Positions 44,890 to 54,559 of a stretch of DNA of 64,000 nt are shown piece by piece; the stretch's first letter is position 1, and each line of letters begins with the position of its first letter. The notes below the pieces were generated by a model. That model saw nothing but the letters and a program-made list of their open reading frames with translations. It was not told the DNA's origin and ran no database searches. The position numbers were made by a program, and so were the translations under genes. The stretch spans positions 186,001 to 250,000 of the forward strand of contig NZ_REFR01000014.1 of assembly GCF_003688555.1 (NCBI RefSeq). Direction: 5' to 3'. The DNA comes from Eilatimonas milleporae. Lineage in GTDB: Bacteria; Pseudomonadota; Alphaproteobacteria; Sphingomonadales; Kordiimonadaceae.

Positions 44890-45279
44890 TCAGTTCGTAT
44901 CCACAGCCCCGAGGACGCGCATCAGAGCGAGCAACTGGCCGCGCACGTCGTTACTGTCGATACGGGAAAAAACACGCACCAGTTCGAGTGTTTCACGGCG
45001 GGCGTAATTGAGATCCGGCACAGCGCCGTGATTCCGGCCTGCCCCCTTGCCCGCAATCTCTTCCGGCATATCGTCGAAAAAATAGGACGGGTGGACATCC
45101 AGTGCACTGGCAATACGCATCAGACGCCCGGCACCGATACGGTTCGTACCCCGTTCATATTTCTGGATCTGTTGAAAGGTCAGACTGAGAGCCTGGCCCA
45201 GAGATTGTTGCGACAATCCCATCAGGGTCCGACGCAATCGCACCCGCGACCCCACATGTATATCAATAGGATCTGGCAT
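44890..45279 (-). CDS. XRE family transcriptional regulator
   Basis: 129 residues: a Cro/C1-type helix-turn-helix (VGSRVRLRRTLMGLSQQSLGQALSLTFQQIQKYERGTNRIGAGRL) and a C-terminal helical part with FSRIDSNDVRGQLLALM. This family is conserved next to lnt in alphaproteobacteria; targets are largely unknown. ATG 45279 begins MPDPIDIHVG, and the codons before it to 45297 are less likely. It lies 112 bases downstream of lnt, with an AT-rich gap between them. Confidence 0.9.
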   Translation of the reverse strand: MPDPIDIHVGSRVRLRRTLMGLSQQSLGQALSLTFQQIQKYERGTNRIGAGRLMRIASALDVHPSYFFDDMPEEIAGKGAGRNHGAVPDLNYARRETLELVRVFSRIDSNDVRGQLLALMRVLGAVDTN

Positions 45280-45391
45280 ACCCCACCATTCACCCAAGTA
45301 AAAAACTATGTTTCTATACTATTTACTTACGATGAAATGTGACTGGAAACAACACTTTATAATAAAGCACCCTAAGGTAAGAAAATAAATA

Positions 45392-47017
45392 TCATTGATT
45401 GTTTTTATTTATTGTTTTTTCCATTAATAATTGTTTAAGAGGTAGTATAATGATTAAAATACTTAAAAGTGCAATTACAAGAATCTTGGTATCCGTTTGA
45501 ACGGCGGGCGCCGGCAGACTTTGCGGCAGCGGACTTTCCAACACACCGGCCCGGTCCAGTCCAAGGGATGTCACGGTGCGACCCACGGGATCAATCACGG
45601 CACTGATCCCGGTGCTTGCACTGCGCACCATGGGCAGCCCTTCCTCAATGGCCCGCATACGGGCCAGCGCAAGATGCTGGTGCGGCCCTTTTGTCAATCC
45701 GAACCATCCGTCATTGGTCACATTCAAAAGCCATTCCGGGCGGTTTTCGGTATCCGCCACCGTGCCGGGGAAAATCGCCTCGTAACAGATCAGTGGCGAA
45801 AAGGGCGGCACCCCGGGCAAGCTGACCGTCGCAGCCCGGCGCGGCCCCGATGAAAAAGACGCCCCGGTGGCGAGGTGGCGCACCCCCATGGCATGGAACA
45901 GATCGGCAAACGGCAGAAACTCGCCAAACGGCACAAGACGGCGTTTATCGTAACGGGCATAGAGATCGCCGCGCGCATTGATCGCGAACAGACTGTTATA
46001 ATAGTCAAGCTGTCCCGGCATCTGCTCATATCGCGGACCGCCGGTGATGGCGAAGGCCCCGAACTCAAGCAAACGGCTCATACGCCAGCGTGGAATCGAC
46101 CCCTCGCGGTCGAATGTTTCCCGCTGAACGGACGCCTCGGGCCAGATCAGAAGCTTGACCCCTGTTGCCTTGCCATCGGGATCGCCATTGCGCGACAAAC
46201 GCAGATGTTTGTCGAAATGATCTTCGATCAGATAGGGGATCCATTTTTCCCGTTGCGCCACATTGGCCTGCACCAGACGCATGGTCATACCCAGATGAAA
46301 ACGCGTCTCGGTCCTGTCCAGGCGCCAGGCGCCATAGCCGGTCATGAGAATTGCCACAAGCACCGCGCAAACCGCCGCCGTCAGACCGCGCCAATCCCGC
46401 CGCCCCGACAGAAGCGGCGTCAGCAGGCCGGCCCCCAAAACGGTTACAAATCCAAGACCGTAAACAGTCAGCCAGTGGGCATTTTGCGCCATGGGCAACC
46501 AGTTGGACCAGACAGAGCCGAGAACATGCCATGGAAAGCCTGTGAAAAGGACCCCCCGCGCCAGCTCGAAAAGGGTCCAGATGGCCGCAAAAATCACGAT
46601 ACGCCATAGGCTGTCGCACCACAGAAGACGCGACAGCCAAAACCCAAGCCCGGTGTAAAACGCCAGAAGCCCGGCGAGCGACACAATGGCCGCCGGGGCC
46701 AGATAAGGCGACACCGCGCTTTGCTGGGTAAAGGCGACCCCGACCCAGCTCAGACCGACCAGAAAAAACCCGAACCCCAGCCACCATCCCCAGCGAAAGG
46801 CCTGTGACGGACTGGTCGCACGGTCCAGCATAAGCACCATCGCCGGCACGCCGAGCAGGATCAGAATAAAGACATCATAAGGGGCAAAGCTGTAGGACAG
46901 GGCGATTCCGAGGAAAAAGGCAAAGCCGACCATGACATAACCGCCTCTGGCGACAAGGCGGTCCATCAGCGAGGCCAGGCTTGTCGTTTGTACAGGATCG
47001 ACCGCCGGTGGGCTCAC
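45392..47017 (-). CDS. lnt: Apolipoprotein N-acyltransferase
   Basis: 541 residues: about six N-terminal membrane helices, a periplasmic nitrilase-like domain, and a C-terminal helix. Catalytic triad regions: Glu in WPEASVQRE, Lys in YDKRRLVPFGEFLP, Cys in LICYEAIFPG. It adds the third acyl chain to lipoproteins in the inner membrane. The start overlaps the corC stop by four bases (ATGA), indicating coupling. The last residues (MEKTINKNNQ) and downstream DNA are AT-rich. Confidence 0.96.
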   Translation of the reverse strand: MSPPAVDPVQTTSLASLMDRLVARGGYVMVGFAFFLGIALSYSFAPYDVFILILLGVPAMVLMLDRATSPSQAFRWGWWLGFGFFLVGLSWVGVAFTQQSAVSPYLAPAAIVSLAGLLAFYTGLGFWLSRLLWCDSLWRIVIFAAIWTLFELARGVLFTGFPWHVLGSVWSNWLPMAQNAHWLTVYGLGFVTVLGAGLLTPLLSGRRDWRGLTAAVCAVLVAILMTGYGAWRLDRTETRFHLGMTMRLVQANVAQREKWIPYLIEDHFDKHLRLSRNGDPDGKATGVKLLIWPEASVQRETFDREGSIPRWRMSRLLEFGAFAITGGPRYEQMPGQLDYYNSLFAINARGDLYARYDKRRLVPFGEFLPFADLFHAMGVRHLATGASFSSGPRRAATVSLPGVPPFSPLICYEAIFPGTVADTENRPEWLLNVTNDGWFGLTKGPHQHLALARMRAIEEGLPMVRSASTGISAVIDPVGRTVTSLGLDRAGVLESPLPQSLPAPAVQTDTKILVIALLSILIIILPLKQLLMEKTINKNNQ

Positions 47018-47991
47018 GCCATGTCCTCCCCGTTTGCGTCAGCGCGCGCGCGCCTGCCCTCTACCGCCCCCCTGATGGGCAGGTCGGTTTCGGGCTCATG
47101 GATGCGCAGCTTGTGGATACGGCGCGGATCGGCATCCACCACCTCGAAACGGTAGCCATTGTCATGGGCGATAACCTCGCCGATTTCCGGTACCCTGCCG
47201 GCCAGGGTAAAGACAAGGCCGCCGAGGGTGTCGGCATCTTCTTCGCGGTCCTCGGGCAACAGGTCCACATCCAAAACGGATTCCAGATCCTCAATCTCGA
47301 CGCGCGCATCGGCATCATAGGTTCCATTGCCAAGGGCCTCGAAATGCGGATCCGAATCCGCGGCGTCATGCTCATCCTCGATCTCACCGACGATCTCTTC
47401 CACCAGGTCTTCAATCGTCAGCAGCCCGTCAGTGCCCCCATATTCATCCACGACAACTGCCATATGCGTACGGCTGGTGCGCATGCGTGCCAGCAAATCC
47501 ATCACCTTCATCGACGGCGGGACAAAAAGTACCGGGCGCTGAAGATGCTCAATACGAAAATCGCCGGGCGCTGCCCCTTTGGCCAGGAAAGCCAGCACAT
47601 CCTTCACATGGACCATGCCAAGGACGTCATCCAGACCGGTTCGATAAACCGGCAGGCGCGAATGCGCGGCATCCGCCATCAGGTTCAAAAGGCCCTGCAG
47701 TCCCGTGTCCAGGGCAACGGCGACGATATCGGCTCTCGGTACCATGACATCGCCAACGCGCAGGTCGCCATATTCCAGAATATTGAACAGCATGGTGCGT
47801 TCATCGGCGCTGATGGCGGCGCTGCCGCCGGCCTCTTCATGTTCAACGATCGCCTCGGCCACACTGTCCTTCAGGCTTGCGACGGACCCACGGCCGAAAA
47901 GCTCGCGCAGATACGCCATGAAACCACCCCGTGACGAGAGCCTGGCCGGGTCGGTCTCGCCGGTTTCATGTCTGTACTGTTCCCGGCTCAT
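47014..47991 (-). CDS. corC: CorC/HlyC-type CBS-domain protein
   Basis: 325 residues. A CBS pair spans about 75-215 (VGDVMVPRADIVAVALD, SRLPVYRTGLDDVLGMVHVKDVL, HMAVVVDEYGGTDGLLTIEDLVEEIVGEI), followed by a transporter-associated domain (about 235-310). Linked to Mg/Co efflux in enterobacteria, but in this operon (ybeY-corC-lnt) its role is less sure. Coupled by ATGA overlaps to ybeY upstream and lnt downstream. Confidence 0.92.
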   Translation of the reverse strand: MSREQYRHETGETDPARLSSRGGFMAYLRELFGRGSVASLKDSVAEAIVEHEEAGGSAAISADERTMLFNILEYGDLRVGDVMVPRADIVAVALDTGLQGLLNLMADAAHSRLPVYRTGLDDVLGMVHVKDVLAFLAKGAAPGDFRIEHLQRPVLFVPPSMKVMDLLARMRTSRTHMAVVVDEYGGTDGLLTIEDLVEEIVGEIEDEHDAADSDPHFEALGNGTYDADARVEIEDLESVLDVDLLPEDREEDADTLGGLVFTLAGRVPEIGEVIAHDNGYRFEVVDADPRRIHKLRIHEPETDLPIRGAVEGRRARADANGEDMA

Positions 47992-48623
47992 GCCATCCGG
48001 CTCCCTTCATACGGATTGCCAATGCCGAGAGTGCCCAGAACACGGACCTCAAGCGCTTCCATCCGCTCCGCTTCCACATCGTCCATATGATCATATCCCA
48101 GAAGATGCAGCACACCGTGTACCACCAGATGACCCAGATGATCCTCCGGGGTTTTCCCCATGGCTTCGGCTTCGCGCGCCAAGACCCCGCTGGCCAGCAC
48201 AAGATCGCCCATAAGCACAGGCGGTCCCCCCTTGGCCGCATGGTCCACGGCAACCGGAAGGTCATCGGCGGCGCAGGACGGAAAGGAAAGGATATTTGTC
48301 GCCTTGTCCTTGCCGCGATACGTTCTGTTCAACACCCGCACCTCTGCATCGTCCGTCAGACGAACAGACACCTCGAGGGCGGGCATCTCCCCGGAGATTC
48401 CCCCGGATACTCCCTCAGACGACACCTCGGGCGCCGCGACAAGCGCCGCAAGGACAGCCGCGGTGACTTTCATATGGTATGACGGCACCAGTTCGGACCA
48501 GCTTGCATCCGCAAGCGTGATGTCGACGGCCGGTCCGGCGTCACCGCCAGACCCATCCGTTTTTGTAGTGACCGCAGCCGGGTGGGAGACTTCGGGCCGG
48601 CAGGAGGCAGAATTGCCGCTCAT
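47988..48623 (-). CDS. ybeY: Endoribonuclease YbeY (16S rRNA maturation)
   Basis: 211 residues, about 55 longer than E. coli YbeY because of a polar, low-complexity N-terminus and an insertion after SYHMKVTAAVLAALV. The core is intact: NRTYRGKDKATNILSFP, MGDLVLAS and the zinc motif HLVVHGVLHLLGYDH. It processes the 16S rRNA 3' end and takes part in ribosome quality control. It follows phoH by six bases and overlaps corC. Confidence 0.95.
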   Translation of the reverse strand: MSGNSASCRPEVSHPAAVTTKTDGSGGDAGPAVDITLADASWSELVPSYHMKVTAAVLAALVAAPEVSSEGVSGGISGEMPALEVSVRLTDDAEVRVLNRTYRGKDKATNILSFPSCAADDLPVAVDHAAKGGPPVLMGDLVLASGVLAREAEAMGKTPEDHLGHLVVHGVLHLLGYDHMDDVEAERMEALEVRVLGTLGIGNPYEGSRMA

Positions 48624-48629
48624 GATCCG

Positions 48630-49628
48630 TTACTCGTCAGCCTTGTCATAAGCATCGACAATTCGGCCGACCAGCGGATGACGGACCACATCCTCGCTTG
48701 AAAAGCGGGCAACGGAAATGCCGTCCACAGGTTCCAGAATGTCAAGCGCATGGCTCAGACCCGACTTAGTGCCGCGGGGCAGGTCCACCTGGCTCGGATC
48801 ACCGCAGATTGCCATGCGGCTGTTTTCTCCGAAACGGGTCAAAAACATCTTCATCTGCATCGGGGTCGTATTCTGTGCCTCATCGAGAATGACAAAGGCA
48901 TGCGCCAGCGTCCGCCCGCGCATATAGGCCAGTGGCGCGATTTCAATCTGATTGCTGGCCAGCCTGCGCTCCACCTGTTCCGGCGGCAACATGTCATACA
49001 GCGCGTCATAAAGCGGCCTCAGATAGGGGTCGACCTTTTCCTTCAGATCACCGGGCAGAAAACCCAGATTCTCCCCTGCCTCGACAGCGGGGCGCGACAG
49101 CACGATCCTGTCAATCTCACCCGCCATCATACGGGACACGGCCATGGCGACCGCAAGATAGGTCTTGCCCGTGCCGGCGGGGCCGATGGCAAAAACCATC
49201 TCATGGTCCGTCAGTTGGCGGATATAATCAGCCTGCCCCCTGGACCGGGGCAGGATGACGCGGTTACGGGTGGTAATGCGCAACCCGGCCGGACCGGACG
49301 CTCCCTTGCCCCTGGCCGCCGCCTCCGGGGCCGACATGGTATCCGCGCCATTCTCCGACAGGCGAATGGCGCCGTCCACTTCGCCGATGGAAATGCTGTG
49401 CCCCTTTTTGGCCAGGTCATACAGATGCCGCAAAACCGCGCTGGCTCTGTCCTGCATGCCCTCGCCTTCAACGGCCACCTTGTTGCCGCGATTGATCAGA
49501 ACCACGCCAAGACTTTGCTCGATCCGGGCAAGATTGCGGTCATGCTGGCCAAAAACCGTGGCCAGAACGCGATTGTCCTCGAATTCAAGGACAAGGCGGC
49601 GGCTCTTCGGGCGATCCATGTCGTCCAT
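48630..49628 (-). CDS. phoH: PhoH-like ATPase
   Basis: 332 residues. An N-terminal KH-like part (LVLEFEDNRVLATVFGQHDRNLARIEQSLGV) is followed by the PhoH NTPase domain with Walker A FAIGPAGTGKTYLAV, Walker B AFVILDEAQNTTPMQMKMFLTR and GDPSQVDLPRG. It is thought to act on RNA together with YbeY, which it precedes in the operon. ATG 49628 is chosen; GTG 49640 and ATG 49619 are also possible as no clear ribosome-binding site is seen. Confidence 0.94.
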   Translation of the reverse strand: MDDMDRPKSRRLVLEFEDNRVLATVFGQHDRNLARIEQSLGVVLINRGNKVAVEGEGMQDRASAVLRHLYDLAKKGHSISIGEVDGAIRLSENGADTMSAPEAAARGKGASGPAGLRITTRNRVILPRSRGQADYIRQLTDHEMVFAIGPAGTGKTYLAVAMAVSRMMAGEIDRIVLSRPAVEAGENLGFLPGDLKEKVDPYLRPLYDALYDMLPPEQVERRLASNQIEIAPLAYMRGRTLAHAFVILDEAQNTTPMQMKMFLTRFGENSRMAICGDPSQVDLPRGTKSGLSHALDILEPVDGISVARFSSEDVVRHPLVGRIVDAYDKADE

Positions 49629-49810
49629 ACGGCTAGGCACCCGGGTAAAGGAAATGGTGGCTTGCGGAGATCACTGCCGTCGGTTCCGGCAACACAATAA
49701 CAGGGCTGGCCTTGGCTCGTTCGGTCAAAGGATTTTCTGCTCCTGCGGGCTCAGGGGTCCGCAACCGCCCGCCGCATCATGTCCTGCGCTGCACAGAGCC
49801 ACGACCGCGA

Positions 49811-51235
49811 TTAAGACGGAAGACCCGTCAGTTCGCCTTCAAGGCTGTTTGGACCGGCCGAGGTAATACGGACCGGCACCAGTGTGCCCATCAGACCGTT
49901 GTCACTGTTTTCAGTGTATGGACTCGCGCCCATGCCGTCCAGCGTGTAATCGCCTCTCGTGACATCCACATGAACAGCCTGCAAATAGGGACTGCGGCCG
50001 ACAAGCTGTCGGGCACGCTTGCCCCTGCGTTCGAACAAAACATCGAACACCCGGCCGACAGAAGCGTCATTGAAGGCTTTTTGCTGTGTATTCAGCAAGG
50101 CCTGGAGGGCGGCAAGGCGTTCTGTCTTGACCGTCTCATCCACCTGGACTTCCATATCGGCCGCGGGGGTGCCGGGACGGGGGCTGTATTTGAAACTGTA
50201 CGCCTGCGCATAAGCGACATCCCGCACAAGCCGCATCGTATCTTCAAAATCGGCATCCGTTTCACCGGGAAAGCCGACAATGAAATCCGATGACAGGGCA
50301 ATATCGGGGCGTGCCGCCCGCAAATCGTCGATGATACGCCGGTACAGATCAGCCGTATGGCGGCGGTTCATGGCATCGAGTATCCGGTCCGATCCGCTTT
50401 GCACCGGCAAATGGAGATAGGGCATGCATTGCGGCACATCCCTGTGGGCGGCGATCAACTCGGCATCCATGTCGCGCGGGTGCGAGGTGGTATAGCGGAT
50501 ACGCGCTATGCCGTCGATGTCGCCCAAACGGCGGATCAGGCTGCCAAGGCTGGCGGTGCCGCCATTCAGGTCATCGCCGTGGTAGGCATTCACATTCTGC
50601 CCCAAAAGGGTGATATCGCGCACGCCTGCCGCGGACAGGCGCCGTGCTTCCGTCAGGATATCCCTGACAGGGCGGCTGAATTCGGCACCGCGCGTATAGG
50701 GCACGACACAGAATGTGCAGAATTTATCGCATCCTTCCTGCACGGTCAGAAACGCGGCGGGGCCCTGCGGGCCCTGCTCTTCCGGCAAGAAGTCAAATTT
50801 GCTTTCCACCGGAAAATCCGTGTCGAGCACACGCGGGCGCTGACCTTTCAGCCGGCGGTCATCGACTTCGCGCAGCATATCGGGAAGACGGTGATAGGTT
50901 TGCGGCCCCAGAACCAGATCGATCGCGGGCGCGCGGCGCATCATCTCCGGCCCTTCGGCCTGACCGACGCATCCGGCGATGGCGATGGTCATATCTTCTC
51001 CGGTATCGGTTTTGCGCGCGTCTTTCAGCTGGCGCAGGCGCCCCACCTCGGAATAGACTTTCTCAGCCGCCTTCTCACGAATATGACACGTGTTGAGAAT
51101 GACCAGGTCGGCGCTTTCGGGACTGTCCACGGCGTCATACCCGTGCGGCTTCAGCACATCGGCCATACGATTGGAATCATAGACATTCATCTGACATCCA
51201 TATGTCTTGATGAACAGTTTCTTCGACACGGTCAC
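49811..51235 (-). CDS. miaB: tRNA-2-methylthio-N6-dimethylallyladenosine synthase
   Basis: 474 residues. UPF0004 domain with [14 protein letters not shown] and NTCHIREKA cysteines, radical SAM domain with [16 protein letters not shown] (CxxxCxxC), and a C-terminal TRAM domain. It adds a methylthio group to A37 of tRNAs using two Fe-S clusters. Order fur-plsC-miaB-phoH is conserved in alphaproteobacteria. The 170 bases to phoH hold no gene. Confidence 0.97.
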   Translation of the reverse strand: MTVSKKLFIKTYGCQMNVYDSNRMADVLKPHGYDAVDSPESADLVILNTCHIREKAAEKVYSEVGRLRQLKDARKTDTGEDMTIAIAGCVGQAEGPEMMRRAPAIDLVLGPQTYHRLPDMLREVDDRRLKGQRPRVLDTDFPVESKFDFLPEEQGPQGPAAFLTVQEGCDKFCTFCVVPYTRGAEFSRPVRDILTEARRLSAAGVRDITLLGQNVNAYHGDDLNGGTASLGSLIRRLGDIDGIARIRYTTSHPRDMDAELIAAHRDVPQCMPYLHLPVQSGSDRILDAMNRRHTADLYRRIIDDLRAARPDIALSSDFIVGFPGETDADFEDTMRLVRDVAYAQAYSFKYSPRPGTPAADMEVQVDETVKTERLAALQALLNTQQKAFNDASVGRVFDVLFERRGKRARQLVGRSPYLQAVHVDVTRGDYTLDGMGASPYTENSDNGLMGTLVPVRITSAGPNSLEGELTGLPS

Positions 51236-51398
51236 AAAACTCCTTCAGGCACCGCCGGTCGGCACGGGTCGGATCATGGGGCAAACGCGCGCATCGCCCC
51301 TAGCGGCCACACCGGGCGACATCCGCCGTCTGCAAAGGCGGGCGGAGCCTATCACCGGCGATCCGCCTGTCAAGTGTACCTGTCACGGGGAACATGCA

Positions 51399-52301
51399 TT
51401 ACGGATGCAGCCATGTACCCTTGTTGGCGCGCTCAAGACCAAGGCGAATCCGGTTTTCGCAGTAACGCGCCAGGGCTTTGCGGTCTTCAAAATCGCCCAG
51501 ACTGACCGGCGGGTGATATTCAATGGTCACCCGCAAACGTGCCTTGGAAAGAAGGTGCCCGACATGGGACACCAGTTCCACATCGCCGAGCCATGCCGCC
51601 CACGGTTTCAGCGCCCTGAGCCAGGGCATGCCGTTCACCTCCGTAAAGGCAAGGGTAATGGGCTGAATGGTCAGGGGCTTGCCGCTCAGCGCCTCTTCCC
51701 TTTCCGCCACGGAAAACAGGGCCGATTTGAAACGGCCGACACGCATACCGTCAGTGGACGTCCCTTCCGGAAACATGATCAGGCTGTCGCCGCCGGTCAG
51801 CCGGTCATGGAGGGCATCCCGCTGACGGGCGCTGTCCAGACGCCGTTCACGGTTCACGAAAACCGTCCGCTGCATCTTTGCCAGAAGGCCCAGCACACCC
51901 CATTCCGATATTTCGGCCTTGGCGACGAAACTGGACCTTTTCAGCACCGCGCCCAACACAAGGATATCCAGCCAGGAAATATGGTTGGCCACATACAGGA
52001 CGCCCTTGTTGCGTACCCTCTTGCCGTGTTCCGTGACCTGTACGCCAAGAATGCGACAGGACAGTCTGTGCCACAGCCCCGGAATGGTCCACCAGACACG
52101 TGGCACCCAGACAAGGGAAATCTGCAGGGCCGCCAAGGGCAGCGCTGACAGCAATATTGTCAAAAGACGGGTACGGGACCGCATGGTCCAGGTTTCATGG
52201 CGCAGACTGCCATGAAGCCCACCGTATTCCACCGTGCTGTCAGGGTTTCCCGGCTCATCCGCGACAGCGGCCTCGACAGACTGGGTGGCCGCGTCGCTCA
52301 T
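51399..52301 (-). CDS. 1-acyl-glycerol-3-phosphate acyltransferase-like protein (PlsC family)
   Basis: 300 residues. One or two N-terminal membrane segments (TILLSALPLAALQISLVWV), then the acyltransferase core with the HX4D motif NHISWLDILVLG and the substrate motif FPEGTSTDGMRVGRFK. It either makes phosphatidic acid or acylates another lipid such as lyso-ornithine lipid; sequence alone does not tell. Only three bases separate it from the fur stop codon. Confidence 0.88.
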   Translation of the reverse strand: MSDAATQSVEAAVADEPGNPDSTVEYGGLHGSLRHETWTMRSRTRLLTILLSALPLAALQISLVWVPRVWWTIPGLWHRLSCRILGVQVTEHGKRVRNKGVLYVANHISWLDILVLGAVLKRSSFVAKAEISEWGVLGLLAKMQRTVFVNRERRLDSARQRDALHDRLTGGDSLIMFPEGTSTDGMRVGRFKSALFSVAEREEALSGKPLTIQPITLAFTEVNGMPWLRALKPWAAWLGDVELVSHVGHLLSKARLRVTIEYHPPVSLGDFEDRKALARYCENRIRLGLERANKGTWLHP

Positions 52302-52304
52302 GGT

Positions 52305-52748
52305 CTAGTGATCGCCCTTATCGTCACCACGCCTTTTCAGGGGAACGCCATACAGCTCCATACGATGATCGACCAGTCTGAAACCCAGCTCGCTGGCAAT
52401 GATTTCCTGAAGGCGCTCGATTTCCGGGTTGTGGAATTCGAGCACCTCACCGGTTTCCAGATTGATCAGGTGATCGTGATGCTCATCCGTCACGGGTTCA
52501 TAGCGCGACCGCCCGTCGCGAAAATCGTGCCGTTCCAGAATACCGGCTTCCTCAAAAAGCCGCACGGTTCTGTATACGGTGGCGATACTGATCCCTGCAT
52601 CGACCTGTGTTGACCGGCGATAAACCTCTTCAACATCGGGATGATCGGTCGCGTCTGTCAGAACGCGCGCGATCACGCGACGCTGATCCGTCATGCGCAT
52701 ACCTTTTTCCAGGCACAGCGCTTCAATATCGGGATTGCTGTTCGGCAT
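52305..52748 (-). CDS. fur: Fur family transcriptional regulator
   Basis: 147 residues. Winged helix with QRRVIARVLTDATDHPDVEEVYRR and DNA-recognition helix SIATVYRTVRLFEEAGI, then dimerisation half with EHHDHLINLETGEVLEF. The CxxC pair that holds structural zinc in gamma-proteobacterial Fur is missing at that spot, as in many alphaproteobacterial Fur/Mur proteins. It likely senses iron or manganese. ATG 52748 begins MPNSNPDIEALCLEKG. Followed directly by plsC. Confidence 0.93.
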   Translation of the reverse strand: MPNSNPDIEALCLEKGMRMTDQRRVIARVLTDATDHPDVEEVYRRSTQVDAGISIATVYRTVRLFEEAGILERHDFRDGRSRYEPVTDEHHDHLINLETGEVLEFHNPEIERLQEIIASELGFRLVDHRMELYGVPLKRRGDDKGDH

Positions 52749-53140
52749 GTCCTCACCAAAACTCTTGATTTGCGGGGTTTCTGCACGCCTTCGCGTACAT
52801 CCCGGCACACTAACTGTTTATGAACTTGCCGGTATCACCGACACGGCTACGGACCATCGCACAGGCATGACCTAAAGGGCAAGCCGGATGGATATTGATC
52901 CCGGCAAACCCCGCATGTGGTCCTGCGGTTTTCACGAACAGACTGTTTGGAGAAGGCCCATCAAGAGAAAGGGCTGCACCAGCGGCGAAACGGGCAGGCC
53001 AAAGTCATGGCAAGACAAAAGGGCTCACGGCGAAAATGCTGCGCCGTCCGCTCAGGGAAGCCTGCAGGGTACGGCACCATGCAGGTCTTTATCTTTTGAA
53101 TCGGTCACAAACGGTACGACCATTGTCCGGGAAACGTTTT
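52749..53140. promoter_or_regulatory. Intergenic region between mucR and fur
   Basis: 392 bases with no convincing gene. Frames on the plus strand (for example 52888-53331) run antisense into mucR and show no protein-like pattern. The fur promoter must lie at the low-coordinate end. No clear palindromic Fur box was found by eye. Confidence 0.4.
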
Positions 53141-53548
53141 TCAACGCTTGCCGCGCCCCAGACCGATTTTCTTCGCCAGATCGCGTCTCTGCTTGGCATA
53201 ATTGGGCGCAACCATCGGATAATCAGCCGGCAGACCCCAACGTTCGCGATACTCGTCGGGTGTCATGTCATACCGTGTTTTCAAGTGCCGCTTCAGCATC
53301 TTCAGTTTTTTGCCATCCTCTAGGCAGATGATAAAATCAGGCGTCACTGAACGGCGAATCGGAACGGCCGGCTTCGGCCGCTCTTCCTTGACAGGTTCCT
53401 CACCATCAAGACCGTTAAGCGTCTTGAAAACCTGCTCAATCAATGTAGGCAGATCACCAACGGCAACCGTATTGTTCGCCACATGCGATGACACGATATC
53501 TGCTGTCAGCGTCAACAGTTCTTGCACTTTGTTACTTTTGTCTTCCAT
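53141..53548 (-). CDS. mucR: MucR/Ros family zinc-finger transcriptional regulator
   Basis: 135 residues with the characteristic centre FIICLEDGKKLKMLKRHLKTRYDMTPDEYRERWGLP (a Cys and two-His-type finger as in MucR) and the C-terminal YPMVAPNYAKQRRDLAKKIGLGR. MucR proteins are global H-NS-like silencers in alphaproteobacteria. An acidic N-terminus (1-60) likely mediates oligomerisation. It is divergent from the TusA-like gene, with 158 AT-rich bases between them. Confidence 0.95.
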   Translation of the reverse strand: MEDKSNKVQELLTLTADIVSSHVANNTVAVGDLPTLIEQVFKTLNGLDGEEPVKEERPKPAVPIRRSVTPDFIICLEDGKKLKMLKRHLKTRYDMTPDEYRERWGLPADYPMVAPNYAKQRRDLAKKIGLGRGKR

Positions 53549-53706
53549 ATCTTATGTCCGGCATTATCAGCAGTCGCTGAACCGTAACTCCTCGTCTTTT
53601 TCATAAAGTGAGTAGCATTTGCCTCTAGGCACACCACAAGACCGCAACCTACCTCAGACACTCTCTACCCTGATGGGCCGTCCACTCTCCGGCTGAGGAA
53701 TATTGA

Positions 53707-53994
53707 ATGTCATACTCCTATCTCGATCTGCGCGGTGCCATATGCCCGATGGCCTTTGTCAAAACCCGTCTCTTTCTGGACGGTCTGAATACTGAAAGCA
53801 CGGCAAAGATTCTTTATGAAGCAACGCCGGGCAATGCCCCTTTTGAACGTTCCGTCGCCGCGCTTGGACATGTCATCCTGGCACGACGCCTTGTATCTGC
53901 ACCGACGGATGAGACTTGGGATCTTTCCACATCCCCGACCGCTCTGACGGCTTCGGTAGACCTAATCGAATTGCTAATACAAGTAAAGAACTAA
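53707..53994 (+). CDS. TusA/SirA-like sulfurtransferase family protein
   Basis: 95 residues. It opens with YLDLRGAICPMAFVKTRLFLDGL, the CPxP-like motif of TusA (here CPMA) with the conserved Cys near residue 13. The C-terminal half is poorly conserved compared with TusA. It may relay sulfur or bind another partner. It is the only plus-strand gene between 33 kb and 56 kb, set between mucR and rimI, so it probably has its own promoter facing away from mucR. Confidence 0.8.
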   Translation: MSYSYLDLRGAICPMAFVKTRLFLDGLNTESTAKILYEATPGNAPFERSVAALGHVILARRLVSAPTDETWDLSTSPTALTASVDLIELLIQVKN

Positions 53995-54022
53995 ACCAAA
54001 CATTATAATATAATGTCTGTCT

Positions 54023-54559
54023 TTATGTGAGACTGTTCAAGCACAGGGAAAATTGCAGCGCATCTTCACGCTTCCCGTTTTGAAGCTTATAATAGTCTTT
54101 CCGTCGTCCGATCATTTGGAAACCGGCTGACATATACAGCCGGCAGGCTGCATGGTTGTTACTACGGGTTTCCAGAAAAAGCGTTTTTACCCCGGCTGAC
54201 ACTAGATCGTCTGCAATATTCGCAATGAAATAGCGCGCCAGTCCCTTCCTGCGGTAACGCGGCAGGATACCGAATGTCACAAGATCGGCCTGATCACAGC
54301 CCCATTGGACAAGCGCAAGCCCGGCCGGCGTTCCGGCCGCGCTGAGAATGGAGGCATATCGCCCCGGCTGTTCGAAAAAGACGGCAAAGGAATCCTCGGA
54401 CCAGGCGTGTTCGCCGTCCTCGCATGCGAAAATATCATGGTGCAGTCTTGCCAGGATAACGGAGGCGTCGGTCCCTTCCGCCCGCTGGCATGTCAGAACA
54501 GTGTCGCTGTCCTCCACCGGCCGGGATATGGCAGAAGGCCGCTGTCTCGGGCCTGTCAC
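54023..54559 (-). CDS. rimI: Ribosomal-protein-alanine N-acetyltransferase
   Basis: 178 residues. GNAT fold with VTFGILPRYRRKGLARYFIANI (acetyl-CoA loop) and LFLETRSNNHAACRLYMSAGFQMIGRRKDYY, the RimI hallmark. The N-terminus is about 30 residues longer than in E. coli. It acetylates the N-terminus of S18 or similar proteins. The start overlaps the tsaB stop by four bases, as usual for this pair. Confidence 0.9.
   Translation of the reverse strand: MTGPRQRPSAISRPVEDSDTVLTCQRAEGTDASVILARLHHDIFACEDGEHAWSEDSFAVFFEQPGRYASILSAAGTPAGLALVQWGCDQADLVTFGILPRYRRKGLARYFIANIADDLVSAGVKTLFLETRSNNHAACRLYMSAGFQMIGRRKDYYKLQNGKREDALQFSLCLNSLT

Noticed and set aside
52888-53331. Plus-strand frames in the fur-mucR gap
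   Set aside because: They run antisense into mucR and have shadow-like composition.
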